31,858 nt of DNA from CAZOKH01 sp964580315 (GTDB lineage Bacteria; Chloroflexota; Anaerolineae; Anaerolineales; Anaerolineaceae). Each line of letters begins with the position of its first letter. Positions within the stretch are counted from its first letter, which is position 1. Location of the stretch: the NCBI GenBank assembly GCA_964580315.1, contig CAZOKH010000040.1, positions 1-31,858 of the forward strand. Direction: 5' to 3'. The position numbers and the translations under genes were made by a program. Below the pieces are notes generated by a model, which saw nothing but the letters and a program-made list of their open reading frames with translations, was not told the DNA's origin and searched no databases. Shown here one piece after another: positions 6,560 through 14,963 of the stretch.

Positions 6560-7834
6560 ATGATTAAACCCAAAAAGTCATTAATGGTAGTGTATATCGC
6601 GCTGGCTGTGGCAGGTGTTGTTTTCCTAACAGCCGGTATTGTTTTGTTTTCTCCCCTGCGCCAGCGCCTGGAATGGCGGGCGGACGCGGGGTTGACTTAT
6701 TTGCGCCACGTGGTGCAGCCGGTGGGAGAAATGCCCACCCCCATTGTGGCGGTGGAACCCCTGGAGACTGCCGCGCCTCAACACACAGCAACCGCAACCA
6801 TGCCTGCTCCAACAGAAGTGGTTGCCACACAAACCCCGCTGCCCACATTCACCCCCACTGCACTGCCGCAACAGTTTGACCTTCCATCCCCTCCGTTTGA
6901 AGGGCAAGATTGGAACAATTGCGGACCAGCCACCCTGGCGATGTATTTGCGCTTTTACGGTTGGGATGGCAAACAAACCAACATCTCGGACAATTTGAAA
7001 CCGATCAAAGCCGACCGCAATGTAAACGTGGAAGACCTGGTGCAGTATGTACGCGCCAATGCGGGCTGGCTGAATGCCGAGTACCGTGTGGGAGGTAACC
7101 TGAGTTTATTGCGCACATTAATTGCCAACGGCATTCCGGTGATGATTGAAAGCAGCTACATTCTGCCGGAAGGTTCGCTGGGAATTATGGGACCGCAAGA
7201 TGACCGCTGGACGGGGCATTACCTGCTGGTGAATGGTTATGATGACGCAACAGAAACATTCATCACACAAAACAGCTTTGTCTCGCCGGATTGGAAGGTG
7301 AGTTACAGCCAACTGGATAATGACTGGCAATCGTTCAACCGGGTTTACATTTTGCTTTTTCGACCGGAACAGCAACCGCTGGTTGAATCGATCCTGGGCG
7401 ATAACTGGGATGTGGATAAAAATCGGCAGCAAGCCCTGCAGGCAGCCCAGGTTGAAACCCAGGATAATCCGCAAAATGCGTTTGCCTGGTTCAATGTGGG
7501 CAGCAACCTGGTTTATTTTGAACGGTATGTGGAAGCAGCCCAGGCTTATGACAAAGCGCGTGAAATTGGCCTGCCCATGCGCATGCTGCGCTATCAGTTT
7601 GGCCCATTTATGGCTTATTTCCACGCCGGGCGGAATGATGACCTGCTGGCGCTAACGGAATATGCGTTAAAAGTAACTGCCAATTCAGAGGAGACCCTGC
7701 TTTGGCAGGGGTGGGGGCTGTACCGCCAGGGAAAAACCCTGGAAGCGCTGGAGAATTTCCAGAAAGCATTGGAAGCGCGACCGGGGTACGGCGATGCACA
7801 GTATGCAATCCAGTTTGTGCAAAACAATGGTTAA
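6560..7834 (+). CDS. Membrane-anchored C39-like cysteine peptidase domain protein with TPR repeats
   Basis: The 424-residue protein has an N-terminal membrane anchor (residues 8-31), a Thr/Pro-rich linker (about 57-105), a C39-family papain-like domain (about 110-270) and TPR-type helical repeats (about 288-420). The putative catalytic set is visible: Cys121 in NNCGPATLAMYL, His220 in GHYLLVNGYDD and Asn238 in ITQNSF. Peptidase_C39_2 proteins of this kind are extracellular. Some cleave peptides, while others are thought to act as binding or processing modules. No RBS precedes the ATG. The -10 box ends seven bases upstream, so translation is predicted to be leaderless. The gene follows the FAD oxidoreductase by 20 bases and may be read both from its own promoter and through the operon. 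Its substrate is unknown. Confidence 0.8.
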   Translation: MIKPKKSLMVVYIALAVAGVVFLTAGIVLFSPLRQRLEWRADAGLTYLRHVVQPVGEMPTPIVAVEPLETAAPQHTATATMPAPTEVVATQTPLPTFTPTALPQQFDLPSPPFEGQDWNNCGPATLAMYLRFYGWDGKQTNISDNLKPIKADRNVNVEDLVQYVRANAGWLNAEYRVGGNLSLLRTLIANGIPVMIESSYILPEGSLGIMGPQDDRWTGHYLLVNGYDDATETFITQNSFVSPDWKVSYSQLDNDWQSFNRVYILLFRPEQQPLVESILGDNWDVDKNRQQALQAAQVETQDNPQNAFAWFNVGSNLVYFERYVEAAQAYDKAREIGLPMRMLRYQFGPFMAYFHAGRNDDLLALTEYALKVTANSEETLLWQGWGLYRQGKTLEALENFQKALEARPGYGDAQYAIQFVQNNG

Positions 7835-7837
7835 AAA

Positions 7838-7875
7838 AACAGTCCTGTGGATGGAAGATAATCCACAGGACTGTT
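7838..7875. terminator. Perfect bidirectional terminator between convergent genes
   Basis: AACAGTCCTGTGGAT (7838-7852) and its exact reverse complement (7861-7875) form a 15-bp stem with an 8-nt loop. On the minus strand the stem is followed by a run of T residues (A tract at 7833-7839), making it a strong terminator for the chemoreceptor. On the plus strand the trailing sequence is less T-rich but it should still end the C39/TPR transcript. Confidence 0.85.
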
Positions 7876-7892
7876 GCTTTAATTCAGAATGT

Positions 7893-10253
7893 TTAGAGTT
7901 TGAATTGCGTGGAAATGGATTTTAACTCCTGTGACATGCCAACCAGTGATTGCGCCGCAATCGAAATTTCTGATGATTGCGCGTTCAATTCCTCGGTTGA
8001 AGCGCTCACTTCTTCCACGGCTGCGCTGTTCTCTTCAGAAATGCTGGCAATATTTTCAATGGCCTGATTCAACTGCTGTGATTCCCGGGTCATTTTTTGT
8101 GTTGAGAAAATGTTTTCATGAACCACCCGCGAGACGGCCTGCATGGCATCGATCAACTCTTCAGATGCCTGGTGCATCTGCTCGGCCACCCGGGCAGTGT
8201 TGTCGGCCTGTTGTTTCACATCTTTGGCTGAATCCAGGATACTGTTGAGGGCTTCTTCGGCTGCGGTGGCTTTCTCAACGCCGTTGGCAATCTCATAGGC
8301 GCTGGCTTCCATGGCATCAACCGCCTCATGGATGGTGGTTTGAATGGACTTGATCAGCGAAGCAATTTCTTTGGTGGAAGAGCCGGAGCGTTCGGCCAGT
8401 TTGCGAACCTCATCGGCTACCACGGCAAAACCTTTACCGTGTTCGCCGGCGCGGGCGGCTTCAATGGATGCGTTCAGCGAAAGCAGGTTGGTCTGACTGG
8501 CAATATCTTCAATGGTTTCAACAATGGCGCCGATTTGGTCGGAGCGCATACCCATTTCCTGTACTTTTTGGGCTGAGAAGCCGACTTTTGCGCGGATGTT
8601 GTGAATGCCGTCGATGGTTTCTTCTACGCGCTGCGAACCCACCTGTGACAGACGGGTGGTGTCTTCAGCCTGGCGGGTGAGAGCCACTGCGCTGGATTCC
8701 ACGCTTTCGATATTTTGGTTGATCCTGGCGGTGACATCGGCGGCTGCGCCCACGGCTTCTGCCTGCTCATGAGCGCCGCGGGTAACTTTTTCAATCTCAG
8801 TGCCCATCTGCTCAATGGCCTGGGCAATGTTGCTGATGCTCTCGGTTTGCTGCGAAATGCTGCGCGCAATTTGCTGAATGGTGGTGGCCACCTGCTCGGT
8901 CGATTGACCGGTTTGCAGGGCTGCTGTGGAAAGGTTGCGCGCCGAGTCATCTACCACTGCTGCATTGTGGGCGATATCTGCGGCAATGCCCCGTAATTGA
9001 TCCATCATTTTGGCAAGGGCGATGCCCAGTTGATCCATTTCTGATCGGGGTTGAAGCGGTTTGGTCAGGTCGTTGTTGCTGATGGTTGTTGCAGTATCGG
9101 CGATATTCTTCAAGTAATCAGCCAGGTCGGTGAAGGCTGTTGCAGCAATGCCAAGTTCGTCACTGCGCTTGAGCAGAAGTTTGATTTTTTCATTGTTCAT
9201 GATCCTGGAAGATTGATCTTCCAGGAGAGAAATGTTGCCCAGCGAAAGTTGTTTGACACCTTCGGAAATGTGTGAAATGGGATTAATGGTTTTCCGGCTG
9301 AAGTATATTGCCAGTGATATTACGACGATTAAAATGGCCAGGCCGACAAACAACAGGGAATTGCGCAACTGAGCCACCTGGATTAACGCTTCAGCGGTGC
9401 CCTGTTCCCACAGTATGCCCCAGTTCCCTTTTTCAATCCATCCATAAGCGCCGAAGGATTCATACCCCATGTAATTTTTATAAATGGATGCCCCGGTTTT
9501 TCCTTGAACTGCTTGCTGAATGCCGTAGCTATTGGCCTTAAGTTCAAGTTCGGTGCGTTCTTTAATCCTTCCGGCTTCTTTCAATTCAGCTTCAAAGCGG
9601 GATGGCGTGAAGAAAACCCCATCACGGGTGACCAGGTAGCTGTCGCCGGTTGCGCCGGTCTGCAAAAGAGAGAGCTGTTGAATGATGGCATTGGTGGGCA
9701 GCATGCCGGCTGCAATGCCGACCACACGGTTGGATTCATTCCAAATTGGAGTGGCAATCACCACAATCACATGCCCGGTACCCCGGCTGATTAGCGGCTC
9801 AGAAATATTTAATTCACCGGCTGCCGCTTTTTTGAAATAATCGCGATCTTTAATGTTGACTTTGGCGTTGTCCGTGGCATAAACCAGGTTGCCATTGAGG
9901 TCTGCAACAATATAAGACTCGAAGCTGTTTTGCATGTCAAAATATTGCTTTAACGTCTCTCTAACCAGGTCTTGATCCATTGAACGAATGCGATCCATGC
10001 CAGCCAGCATTTGAATACTTAATTCTTTTTCGCCCAGCCAGTCATTGATATATTGGGATTGAGATTGAATGGTGCGTTCCAGTTCCCCGGTTATGCGCTC
10101 TTGAAGCGCGGATTGCATTCTATTAAAACCGATCAGGCTGAAAATGATGAGGGGTAAAAAAGATAAACCCAGGAAGGCCAACACCAGAAAGCCACGCATT
10201 GATCTGAGAAAGCGCACGATGTTTGAGAAAACAGTGATGACAGGTGATTTCAA
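7893..10253 (-). CDS. Methyl-accepting chemotaxis protein with dCache sensor domain
   Basis: A 786-residue receptor: TM1 at about residues 19-43, a periplasmic double-Cache sensor to about 300 (ESYIVADLNGNLVYATD, DRDYFKKAAAGE, GATGDSYLVTRDG), TM2 at about 305-326, then HAMP and a long cytoplasmic coiled coil. The signalling tip is canonical, with ASQTNLLSLNASIEAARAGE and GFAVVADEVRKLAERS. There is no C-terminal CheR-binding pentapeptide; the protein ends in STQFKL. Translation starts at TTG (10253) with AGGAG seven or eight bases upstream. No che or flagellar genes are in the window, so this receptor is an orphan here. dCache domains commonly bind amino acids or organic acids, but the ligand is not predictable by eye. 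Confidence 0.95.
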   Translation of the reverse strand: MKSPVITVFSNIVRFLRSMRGFLVLAFLGLSFLPLIIFSLIGFNRMQSALQERITGELERTIQSQSQYINDWLGEKELSIQMLAGMDRIRSMDQDLVRETLKQYFDMQNSFESYIVADLNGNLVYATDNAKVNIKDRDYFKKAAAGELNISEPLISRGTGHVIVVIATPIWNESNRVVGIAAGMLPTNAIIQQLSLLQTGATGDSYLVTRDGVFFTPSRFEAELKEAGRIKERTELELKANSYGIQQAVQGKTGASIYKNYMGYESFGAYGWIEKGNWGILWEQGTAEALIQVAQLRNSLLFVGLAILIVVISLAIYFSRKTINPISHISEGVKQLSLGNISLLEDQSSRIMNNEKIKLLLKRSDELGIAATAFTDLADYLKNIADTATTISNNDLTKPLQPRSEMDQLGIALAKMMDQLRGIAADIAHNAAVVDDSARNLSTAALQTGQSTEQVATTIQQIARSISQQTESISNIAQAIEQMGTEIEKVTRGAHEQAEAVGAAADVTARINQNIESVESSAVALTRQAEDTTRLSQVGSQRVEETIDGIHNIRAKVGFSAQKVQEMGMRSDQIGAIVETIEDIASQTNLLSLNASIEAARAGEHGKGFAVVADEVRKLAERSGSSTKEIASLIKSIQTTIHEAVDAMEASAYEIANGVEKATAAEEALNSILDSAKDVKQQADNTARVAEQMHQASEELIDAMQAVSRVVHENIFSTQKMTRESQQLNQAIENIASISEENSAAVEEVSASTEELNAQSSEISIAAQSLVGMSQELKSISTQFKL

Positions 10254-10416
10254 CTTATTCTCCTTGCAATGTTAAGCCCTGTTTTTGTTGTGAAGTGTTT
10301 AATCCCCCCAGATTTACACCTCCCCTATTTTAAGTAGCAATGCGAGGAAGTGCTCTAAAAATTCCATAAATTCCAGATTACAATAGCATAACTTTTTTAA
10401 GAAACTATGGTATTTC
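10254..10416. other. Divergent intergenic region between the chemoreceptor and the HExxH gene
   Basis: It must hold promoters for both directions. TACAAT at 10379-10384 is a possible -10 for the plus-strand gene. No -35, operator or hairpin stands out. Confidence 0.3.
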
Positions 10417-11796
10417 ATGAATAAACAAATATTACTTTCGCTTGTTATCTTGATGATCCTCGTCTGCCTGTGCGGTGTGGCTATCAGTGCGGTTGGGATT
10501 TGGACAATTGCCCGGTCGCAAACCAATGTGTTGCAGCCGTCAACGAATCCTGCTCTCGAGTTGACTCCGTTCCCTACTGTTGAAACAGAACGAGAACTGC
10601 CTGAGGAAATTCGTCTGCAAATGGATACAATCCAGGCGCAGGTCAGCCAGTTACGCGGCCTGGAACAGAAAGAATCGGTGCCGCGTTTTTTGCTGACTGC
10701 GGATGAATTGCGTGAGCGGGTTGAAACCGATTTCTTCAAAGATTATTTGCCCGAAGAGGCTGCCGATGATGTGCAGATTTTGGCAGCATTTGGCCTGTTA
10801 CCCCCGGATTTTGACTTGTATGGTTTTTACCGGGATTTATACAGCGAACAGGTTGCCGGATATTATGACCCTGAAACGAAGGAAATGTATGTGGTCAAGG
10901 GGGCGGGATTCCATGGGACTGAACGCATGACTTATGCGCATGAATTTAATCATGCGCTGCAAGACCAGACCTATGATCTGCGTGAAGGGCTGCGTTTTAA
11001 CGATGAAGATTGCGAGGAGAATGCCGAATACTGCGCTGCGGTTTCAGCTTTGCTTGAAGGGGATGCAGTCATAACCGAAGAGACCTGGCTGGTGCGGTAC
11101 GGCACGCAGCAAGACCGGGAGCAAATTCAAGATTTTTATGGGAGCTACCAGAGCCCGGTATTTAATTCTGCGCCGCAGTATATGCAGGAAGATTTTCTCT
11201 TTCCCTACACACAGGGATATGAATTTGTCAGCACGATTTACGATGAGGGCGGTTTTACGGGCATCGATCGTGTTTTTGGCAATCCGCCGGTCAGCACCGA
11301 GCAGATTTTGCACCCCGAAAAATATCCCGGCGATGTCCCCGAACCGGTGACCTTGCCGGATGTTCAGTCCAAGTTGGGGAGCGACTGGCGAAAACTGGAC
11401 GAAAATGTACTGGGAGAATGGTACACCTTCCTGGTGGTTTCAGCCGGATATGAACCGGAAACACGCCTGGAATCAAGTGAAGCGCACGCCGCTGCCGAAG
11501 GGTGGGAAGGCGACCGCTATCTTGTCTTGCAAAATGAAGCAACGGGTGAAATGTTGGTTTTGCACAAAGCCCTGTGGGAAGATGAAAACGAAGCGAGCGA
11601 GTATTCACAGGCTTTTCAAAGCTATGCGGACAAACGCTGGGGCGAAATGCGAACCACAGTTGCAAACGGCTTCGAGTGGCAAGGTGCCGATTCGACTTCG
11701 ATCCTGGTGCAGCGCGACCGCGAAACCATCTGGTTGATGGCGCCCGATCAGCAGGCAGCCGACACAATTTTTGACCTTTTGAACCTGGAGAGATAA
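10417..11796 (+). CDS. Membrane-anchored putative zinc metalloprotease (HExxH)
   Basis: A 459-residue protein with one N-terminal transmembrane helix (about residues 5-31) and the rest outside the membrane. His175-Glu176-Phe-Asn-His179 in MTYAHEFNHALQDQTYD is a clear HExxH zinc-binding helix. Glu214 in SALLEGDA, 35 residues later, is well placed as the third ligand, which would make it a gluzincin. Upstream, QVAGYYDPETKEMYVV looks like the edge strand that precedes such a helix. The C-terminal half has no motif I recognise. The gene ends four bases before the HAD hydrolase gene, so they form an operon. Homologues in Chloroflexota are usually annotated as hypothetical. Protease activity is inferred from the motif alone. 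Confidence 0.7.
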   Translation: MNKQILLSLVILMILVCLCGVAISAVGIWTIARSQTNVLQPSTNPALELTPFPTVETERELPEEIRLQMDTIQAQVSQLRGLEQKESVPRFLLTADELRERVETDFFKDYLPEEAADDVQILAAFGLLPPDFDLYGFYRDLYSEQVAGYYDPETKEMYVVKGAGFHGTERMTYAHEFNHALQDQTYDLREGLRFNDEDCEENAEYCAAVSALLEGDAVITEETWLVRYGTQQDREQIQDFYGSYQSPVFNSAPQYMQEDFLFPYTQGYEFVSTIYDEGGFTGIDRVFGNPPVSTEQILHPEKYPGDVPEPVTLPDVQSKLGSDWRKLDENVLGEWYTFLVVSAGYEPETRLESSEAHAAAEGWEGDRYLVLQNEATGEMLVLHKALWEDENEASEYSQAFQSYADKRWGEMRTTVANGFEWQGADSTSILVQRDRETIWLMAPDQQAADTIFDLLNLER

Positions 11797-11800
11797 GCCC

Positions 11801-12493
11801 ATGCCGCTGGACATTGCAAGGATCAAAGCGCTTTGTTTTGACGTGGACGGCACTCTCAGCGACACCGATGACCTGTGGGTGCAGCGCCTGGAAAGTTTGT
11901 TGTTACCTGTCCGTTTTCTTCTTCCCCGGCGCGATGCCAAATCTTTTGCCCGCTGGCTGATTATGGCAACCGAAACGCCTGCCAATTTTCTATACCTGTT
12001 ATTTGACCGGCTGCACTTGGATGACGAGGTGGTCTTTTTGCTGCATGCCCTGCAGCTCCGGCAAAAAAATCGCCCCAGGAAACAATACTGGATCATTCCA
12101 GGTGTGGATGAAATGCTGCGCGATTTTCGCCAACGCTTCCCCATGTGTGTGGTGAGCGCACGCGATGAATGGAGCACACTGGCTTTTTTAGATCAGTATG
12201 GTTTTCGACCATTATTTAACTGCGTGGCTACTTCACAAACCTGTGAATTTACCAAGCCGTTTCCACACCCGGTGCTGTGGGCTGCTGATCAGATGGGAGT
12301 GAAGCCTGAAGAATGCCTGATGATTGGCGACACCGTGGTAGACATCAAAGCTGGAAAAAAAGCCGGAGCGCAAACGGTGGGCGTGTTGTGCGGCTTTGGC
12401 GAGCGCGACGAACTGGAAAGGGCGGGCGCCGATTTAATTATTGACAGCACGGCGCAATTGGTGAGCATTTTGGGTTCGCGGAATACCTTATAA
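11801..12493 (+). CDS. HAD-superfamily hydrolase (phosphoglycolate phosphatase-like)
   Basis: A 230-residue HAD phosphatase with all four motifs: DVDGT near the N-terminus (nucleophile Asp14, acid Asp16), VVSARDEW with its Ser (motif II), Lys in FTKPFPHPV (motif III), and MIGDTVVDIKAGKKAG (motif IV). A helical C1-type cap lies between motifs I and II. The layout is that of Gph/pyrophosphatase-like enzymes that dephosphorylate small phosphorylated metabolites in the cytoplasm. It starts at the ATG five bases after the stop of the HExxH gene, with GGAGAG in that gene's last codons as RBS. The exact substrate is not determinable. Confidence 0.88.
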   Translation: MPLDIARIKALCFDVDGTLSDTDDLWVQRLESLLLPVRFLLPRRDAKSFARWLIMATETPANFLYLLFDRLHLDDEVVFLLHALQLRQKNRPRKQYWIIPGVDEMLRDFRQRFPMCVVSARDEWSTLAFLDQYGFRPLFNCVATSQTCEFTKPFPHPVLWAADQMGVKPEECLMIGDTVVDIKAGKKAGAQTVGVLCGFGERDELERAGADLIIDSTAQLVSILGSRNTL

Positions 12494-12494
12494 T
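12489..12494 (+). promoter_or_regulatory. Candidate -10 element for the secreted beta-repeat gene
   Basis: A consensus TATAAT overlaps the end of the HAD gene. No -35 or extended -10 accompanies it. It would give a leader of about 60 nt to the start at 12560. Confidence 0.35.
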
Positions 12495-12559
12495 CAGTAT
12501 GGCATGGAGCATGGGGGAAAGTTGCACATGGTTTTGCCAGGTTGGTTGAGAAAGGTTGG

Positions 12560-13978
12560 ATGTTTGAGATGAAAACAATGCAAATGAGAAACATCATAAT
12601 TGCCGGGTTTATGCTGATCACATTCTGGACACCCCTGCAGCAGCCAGTGAGGGAAAGCCTGCCGATTGTTGATGCACTCCAGACATCTGATGTTCCACTC
12701 CCATCCCTGACGCCCAAACCAACCGATACACGCTGGCCAACTTTAACCAAAGCGCCCACCTCAACCCGCTGGCCGACTGCCACCCAGACCGGAACCCCCA
12801 CAATTACCTCGACCGCGACGATTACCCCCACGCCTTCTGATACGCCCACCATCACAAAAACTTCCACCATCACCCAGACGCCCACCATTACCACCACGCC
12901 CACCATCACACGCATTGCGGTGTTAGAGCAGCCCTGCGTCAGCTATTTTGCGGCTGCCGAGGGTGATTTGAAATTTTCGTGCCGGGTGGGAGTGGGCGAG
13001 TGGAAAAGTGAACTTGTGGATGAGCAGGGAGTGGTTGGAGAATTTGTATCCATGAAGTTTGACCCTGCCGGCAATGCGCAAATCAGCTATTATGATCAAA
13101 CCAATGGTGACTTGAAATTTGCATCCTGGACGGGAAGCAGTTGGCAAACCAGCGTGGTGGACAGCCAGGGAGACGTGGGTTTGGTCACTTCACTGGATCT
13201 GGATGCGCAAGGTCAACCGGTGATTGCTTATTTGGACCGCACGAATTGGACAATCAAGGTGGCTCAACGCCAAAATGGCAAATGGCAAAACTGGGTGATT
13301 GATGATGCCCTCACACCGCCGGGCGCTGAAGAAACCAATATCCGCGCTTATTATTTTGTTTCGATGAAGGTGGACCCTGAAGGCAATATCATGATTGCCT
13401 ATCTTAACCACCGCACCCTGCAATTTGCCCGGCAAACGGAGGGAAACTGGCAAATTGAAACGATTGGCGACCAGGGTAGAACCCAGCATGCCGGGTCGCT
13501 GGCCATTGACCGTGATGGATTGCCCGCCATCAGTTTTTATGATCGCAAACAACGCTGCTTAAAATTGGCGCGCTGGAAAGATGACCAGTGGAATGTTGAA
13601 ATTATCGAGACGAATAAGGTGGGGCCTTTCTCGGTTCTGTTGTTTGATTTATCCAATCATCCGGTTTTGGCTTATGCCGATGAAGAATGGGACGATCTGC
13701 GTTTCTCTTATTGGAATGGATTTTCCCAGTTTCAAATGAAGCTGGATTATGAAGGAAACGTAGGTTTCTATAATTCTATGGATATCGCTCCCAGTGGTGA
13801 TGCCTATGTGTCTTATTACGATATTGGTTTGAAAGCCCTCAAAGTGGCTTTTCAAACCGGCAAGTATTGGAGCCTGGAATATGTTGACCAGCAGGCAGGT
13901 AAGGATTTTGGTGCTCATTCATCTATACAATACCGGGTAATTTACGCCCCCTCAGAAAATTATGCACATTGGTGGTAA
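12560..13978 (+). CDS. Secreted protein with Thr/Pro-rich linker and beta-propeller-like repeats
   Basis: A protein of about 472 residues. An N-terminal hydrophobic segment (IIIAGFMLITFW) acts as signal peptide or anchor. It is followed by a low-complexity linker of Thr/Pro/Ile repeats (TRWPT twice, then repeated PTIT units; bases about 12700-12915). The rest is built of repeats of about 45-60 residues with the recurring pattern of a DPxGNxxISYYD strand, then LKFAxWxGxxWQ and xxVD. Examples start near 13044, 13188, 13368, 13494, 13644 and 13788. This pattern is typical of beta-propeller proteins on the cell surface. ATG codons at 12560 and 12569 are both possible; GAGAAAGG precedes them. No enzymatic motif is seen. 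A surface binding role is inference. Confidence 0.72.
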   Translation: MFEMKTMQMRNIIIAGFMLITFWTPLQQPVRESLPIVDALQTSDVPLPSLTPKPTDTRWPTLTKAPTSTRWPTATQTGTPTITSTATITPTPSDTPTITKTSTITQTPTITTTPTITRIAVLEQPCVSYFAAAEGDLKFSCRVGVGEWKSELVDEQGVVGEFVSMKFDPAGNAQISYYDQTNGDLKFASWTGSSWQTSVVDSQGDVGLVTSLDLDAQGQPVIAYLDRTNWTIKVAQRQNGKWQNWVIDDALTPPGAEETNIRAYYFVSMKVDPEGNIMIAYLNHRTLQFARQTEGNWQIETIGDQGRTQHAGSLAIDRDGLPAISFYDRKQRCLKLARWKDDQWNVEIIETNKVGPFSVLLFDLSNHPVLAYADEEWDDLRFSYWNGFSQFQMKLDYEGNVGFYNSMDIAPSGDAYVSYYDIGLKALKVAFQTGKYWSLEYVDQQAGKDFGAHSSIQYRVIYAPSENYAHWW

Positions 13979-14016
13979 ATTAAGCGGTCATTACAGTTAT
14001 CGGAGAAAAGCCATCC

Positions 14017-14829
14017 ATGGAGCTTGTTTCACACATCAAAAATCCACTCGTACAGGCTTTGCTGGCAAATTTGTTCACCTGGGGTTTGACAGCCCTGGGT
14101 GCGGCTGGCGTTTTTGCGGCAAAGGAAATTAATCGAAAATTATTGGACGGTATGCTGGGGTTTGCGGCAGGCGTTATGATTGCTGCCAGCTACTGGTCTT
14201 TGTTGGCGCCATCCATTGAAATGGCGGCGCACCTGGGCATGATCGAATGGCTGCCGGCGGTTGCGGGGTTTCTACTGGGTGGAGGCTTTCTTTTTCTGAT
14301 GGACAGACTGCTGCCGCACTTGCACCTGGGACTGCCCATTGAGAGGGCAGAAGGTATTCACACATCCTGGCGGCGCAGTATTTTGCTGGTTTTGGCTATC
14401 ACGCTGCACAATATTCCGGAAGGCCTGGCGGTGGGAGTGGCATTTGGCGCTGCTGCGCGCGGGTTCCCCGAGGCAACGCTGGCAGGCGCGGTGGCGCTGG
14501 CGCTGGGTATTGGCATTCAAAACTTTCCCGAGGGGCTGGCGGTTTCAGCCCCGTTGCGCCGTGAAGGAATGTCGGCAGGAAAGAGTTTTTGGTATGGACA
14601 GATGTCGGGGGTTGTCGAACCAATCGCCGGTGTGCTGGGTGCGGCAGCGGTCTATTACATTCAGCCCATTTTGCCTTATGCGCTGGCTTTTGCGGCGGGA
14701 GCCATGATTTACGTGGTGATTGAAGAATTGATCCCCGAATCACAGCAGGGCAAGAACACTGATATTCCCACCATCGGCGCCATGCTTGGTTTTGCCGTGA
14801 TGATGCTGTTGGATGTGGCGCTAGGCTAA
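14017..14829 (+). CDS. ZIP-family divalent metal transporter (GufA-like)
   Basis: A 270-residue membrane protein with about eight helices. Both ZIP metal-site helices are intact: His131-Asn-Ile-Pro-Glu135-Gly in TM4 and Gln168-Asn169-Phe-Pro-Glu172-Gly in TM5, which form the binuclear transport site. A His-containing loop (LPHLHLGLP, residues 99-107) follows TM3. The gene should mediate uptake of zinc or other divalent ions across the cytoplasmic membrane. GGAG sits 11 bases before the ATG. It is flanked by unrelated genes and no Zur/Fur-like operator was recognised, so metal specificity stays open. Confidence 0.92.
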   Translation: MELVSHIKNPLVQALLANLFTWGLTALGAAGVFAAKEINRKLLDGMLGFAAGVMIAASYWSLLAPSIEMAAHLGMIEWLPAVAGFLLGGGFLFLMDRLLPHLHLGLPIERAEGIHTSWRRSILLVLAITLHNIPEGLAVGVAFGAAARGFPEATLAGAVALALGIGIQNFPEGLAVSAPLRREGMSAGKSFWYGQMSGVVEPIAGVLGAAAVYYIQPILPYALAFAAGAMIYVVIEELIPESQQGKNTDIPTIGAMLGFAVMMLLDVALG

Positions 14830-14858
14830 TTCAGCATCATTCGGTTTGAATGCTTTAA

Positions 14859-14886
14859 AATCGCCGGAGGACTTCATCCGGCGATT
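14859..14886 (+). terminator. Terminator after the ZIP transporter
   Basis: AATCGCCGGA (14859-14868) pairs perfectly with TCCGGCGATT (14877-14886) around an 8-nt loop. The following GCTTGTTT is only partly T-rich, so it is a moderate terminator. Confidence 0.65.
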
Positions 14887-14897
14887 GCTTGTTTAAC

Positions 14898-14940
14898 TTG
14901 ACAAAATGGCGACCGTCCATTATTATAACATTGCAATAAT
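14898..14940 (+). promoter_or_regulatory. Consensus promoter and candidate PadR operator
   Basis: TTGACA (14898-14903), 17 nt, TATTAT (14921-14926). Overlapping the -10 and start site is the inverted repeat ATTAT-N9-ATAAT (14922-14940), enclosing the palindrome ATTGCAAT (14930-14937). A regulator bound there would block transcription. Autorepression by the PadR protein downstream is the natural reading (inference). Confidence 0.65.
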
Positions 14941-14963
14941 CTAATACTAGAAAACATGGTGTG

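Noticed and set aside
12499..12549. Sixteen-codon upstream frame after TATAAT before the beta-repeat gene
   Set aside because: The ATG is only four bases from the -10 box, so it would probably not be included in the transcript. There is no RBS or regulatory pattern.
12289..12915. Minus-strand frame of 208 residues rich in Val/Met/Gly
   Set aside because: It is the complement of the Thr/Pro repeats and of the HAD gene end. Its repetitive composition is explained by those genes.
12700..12915. Short tandem repeats resembling a CRISPR array
   Set aside because: They are in-frame ACC/ATC/CCC codons of a Thr/Pro linker, with no constant repeat and spacer lengths.
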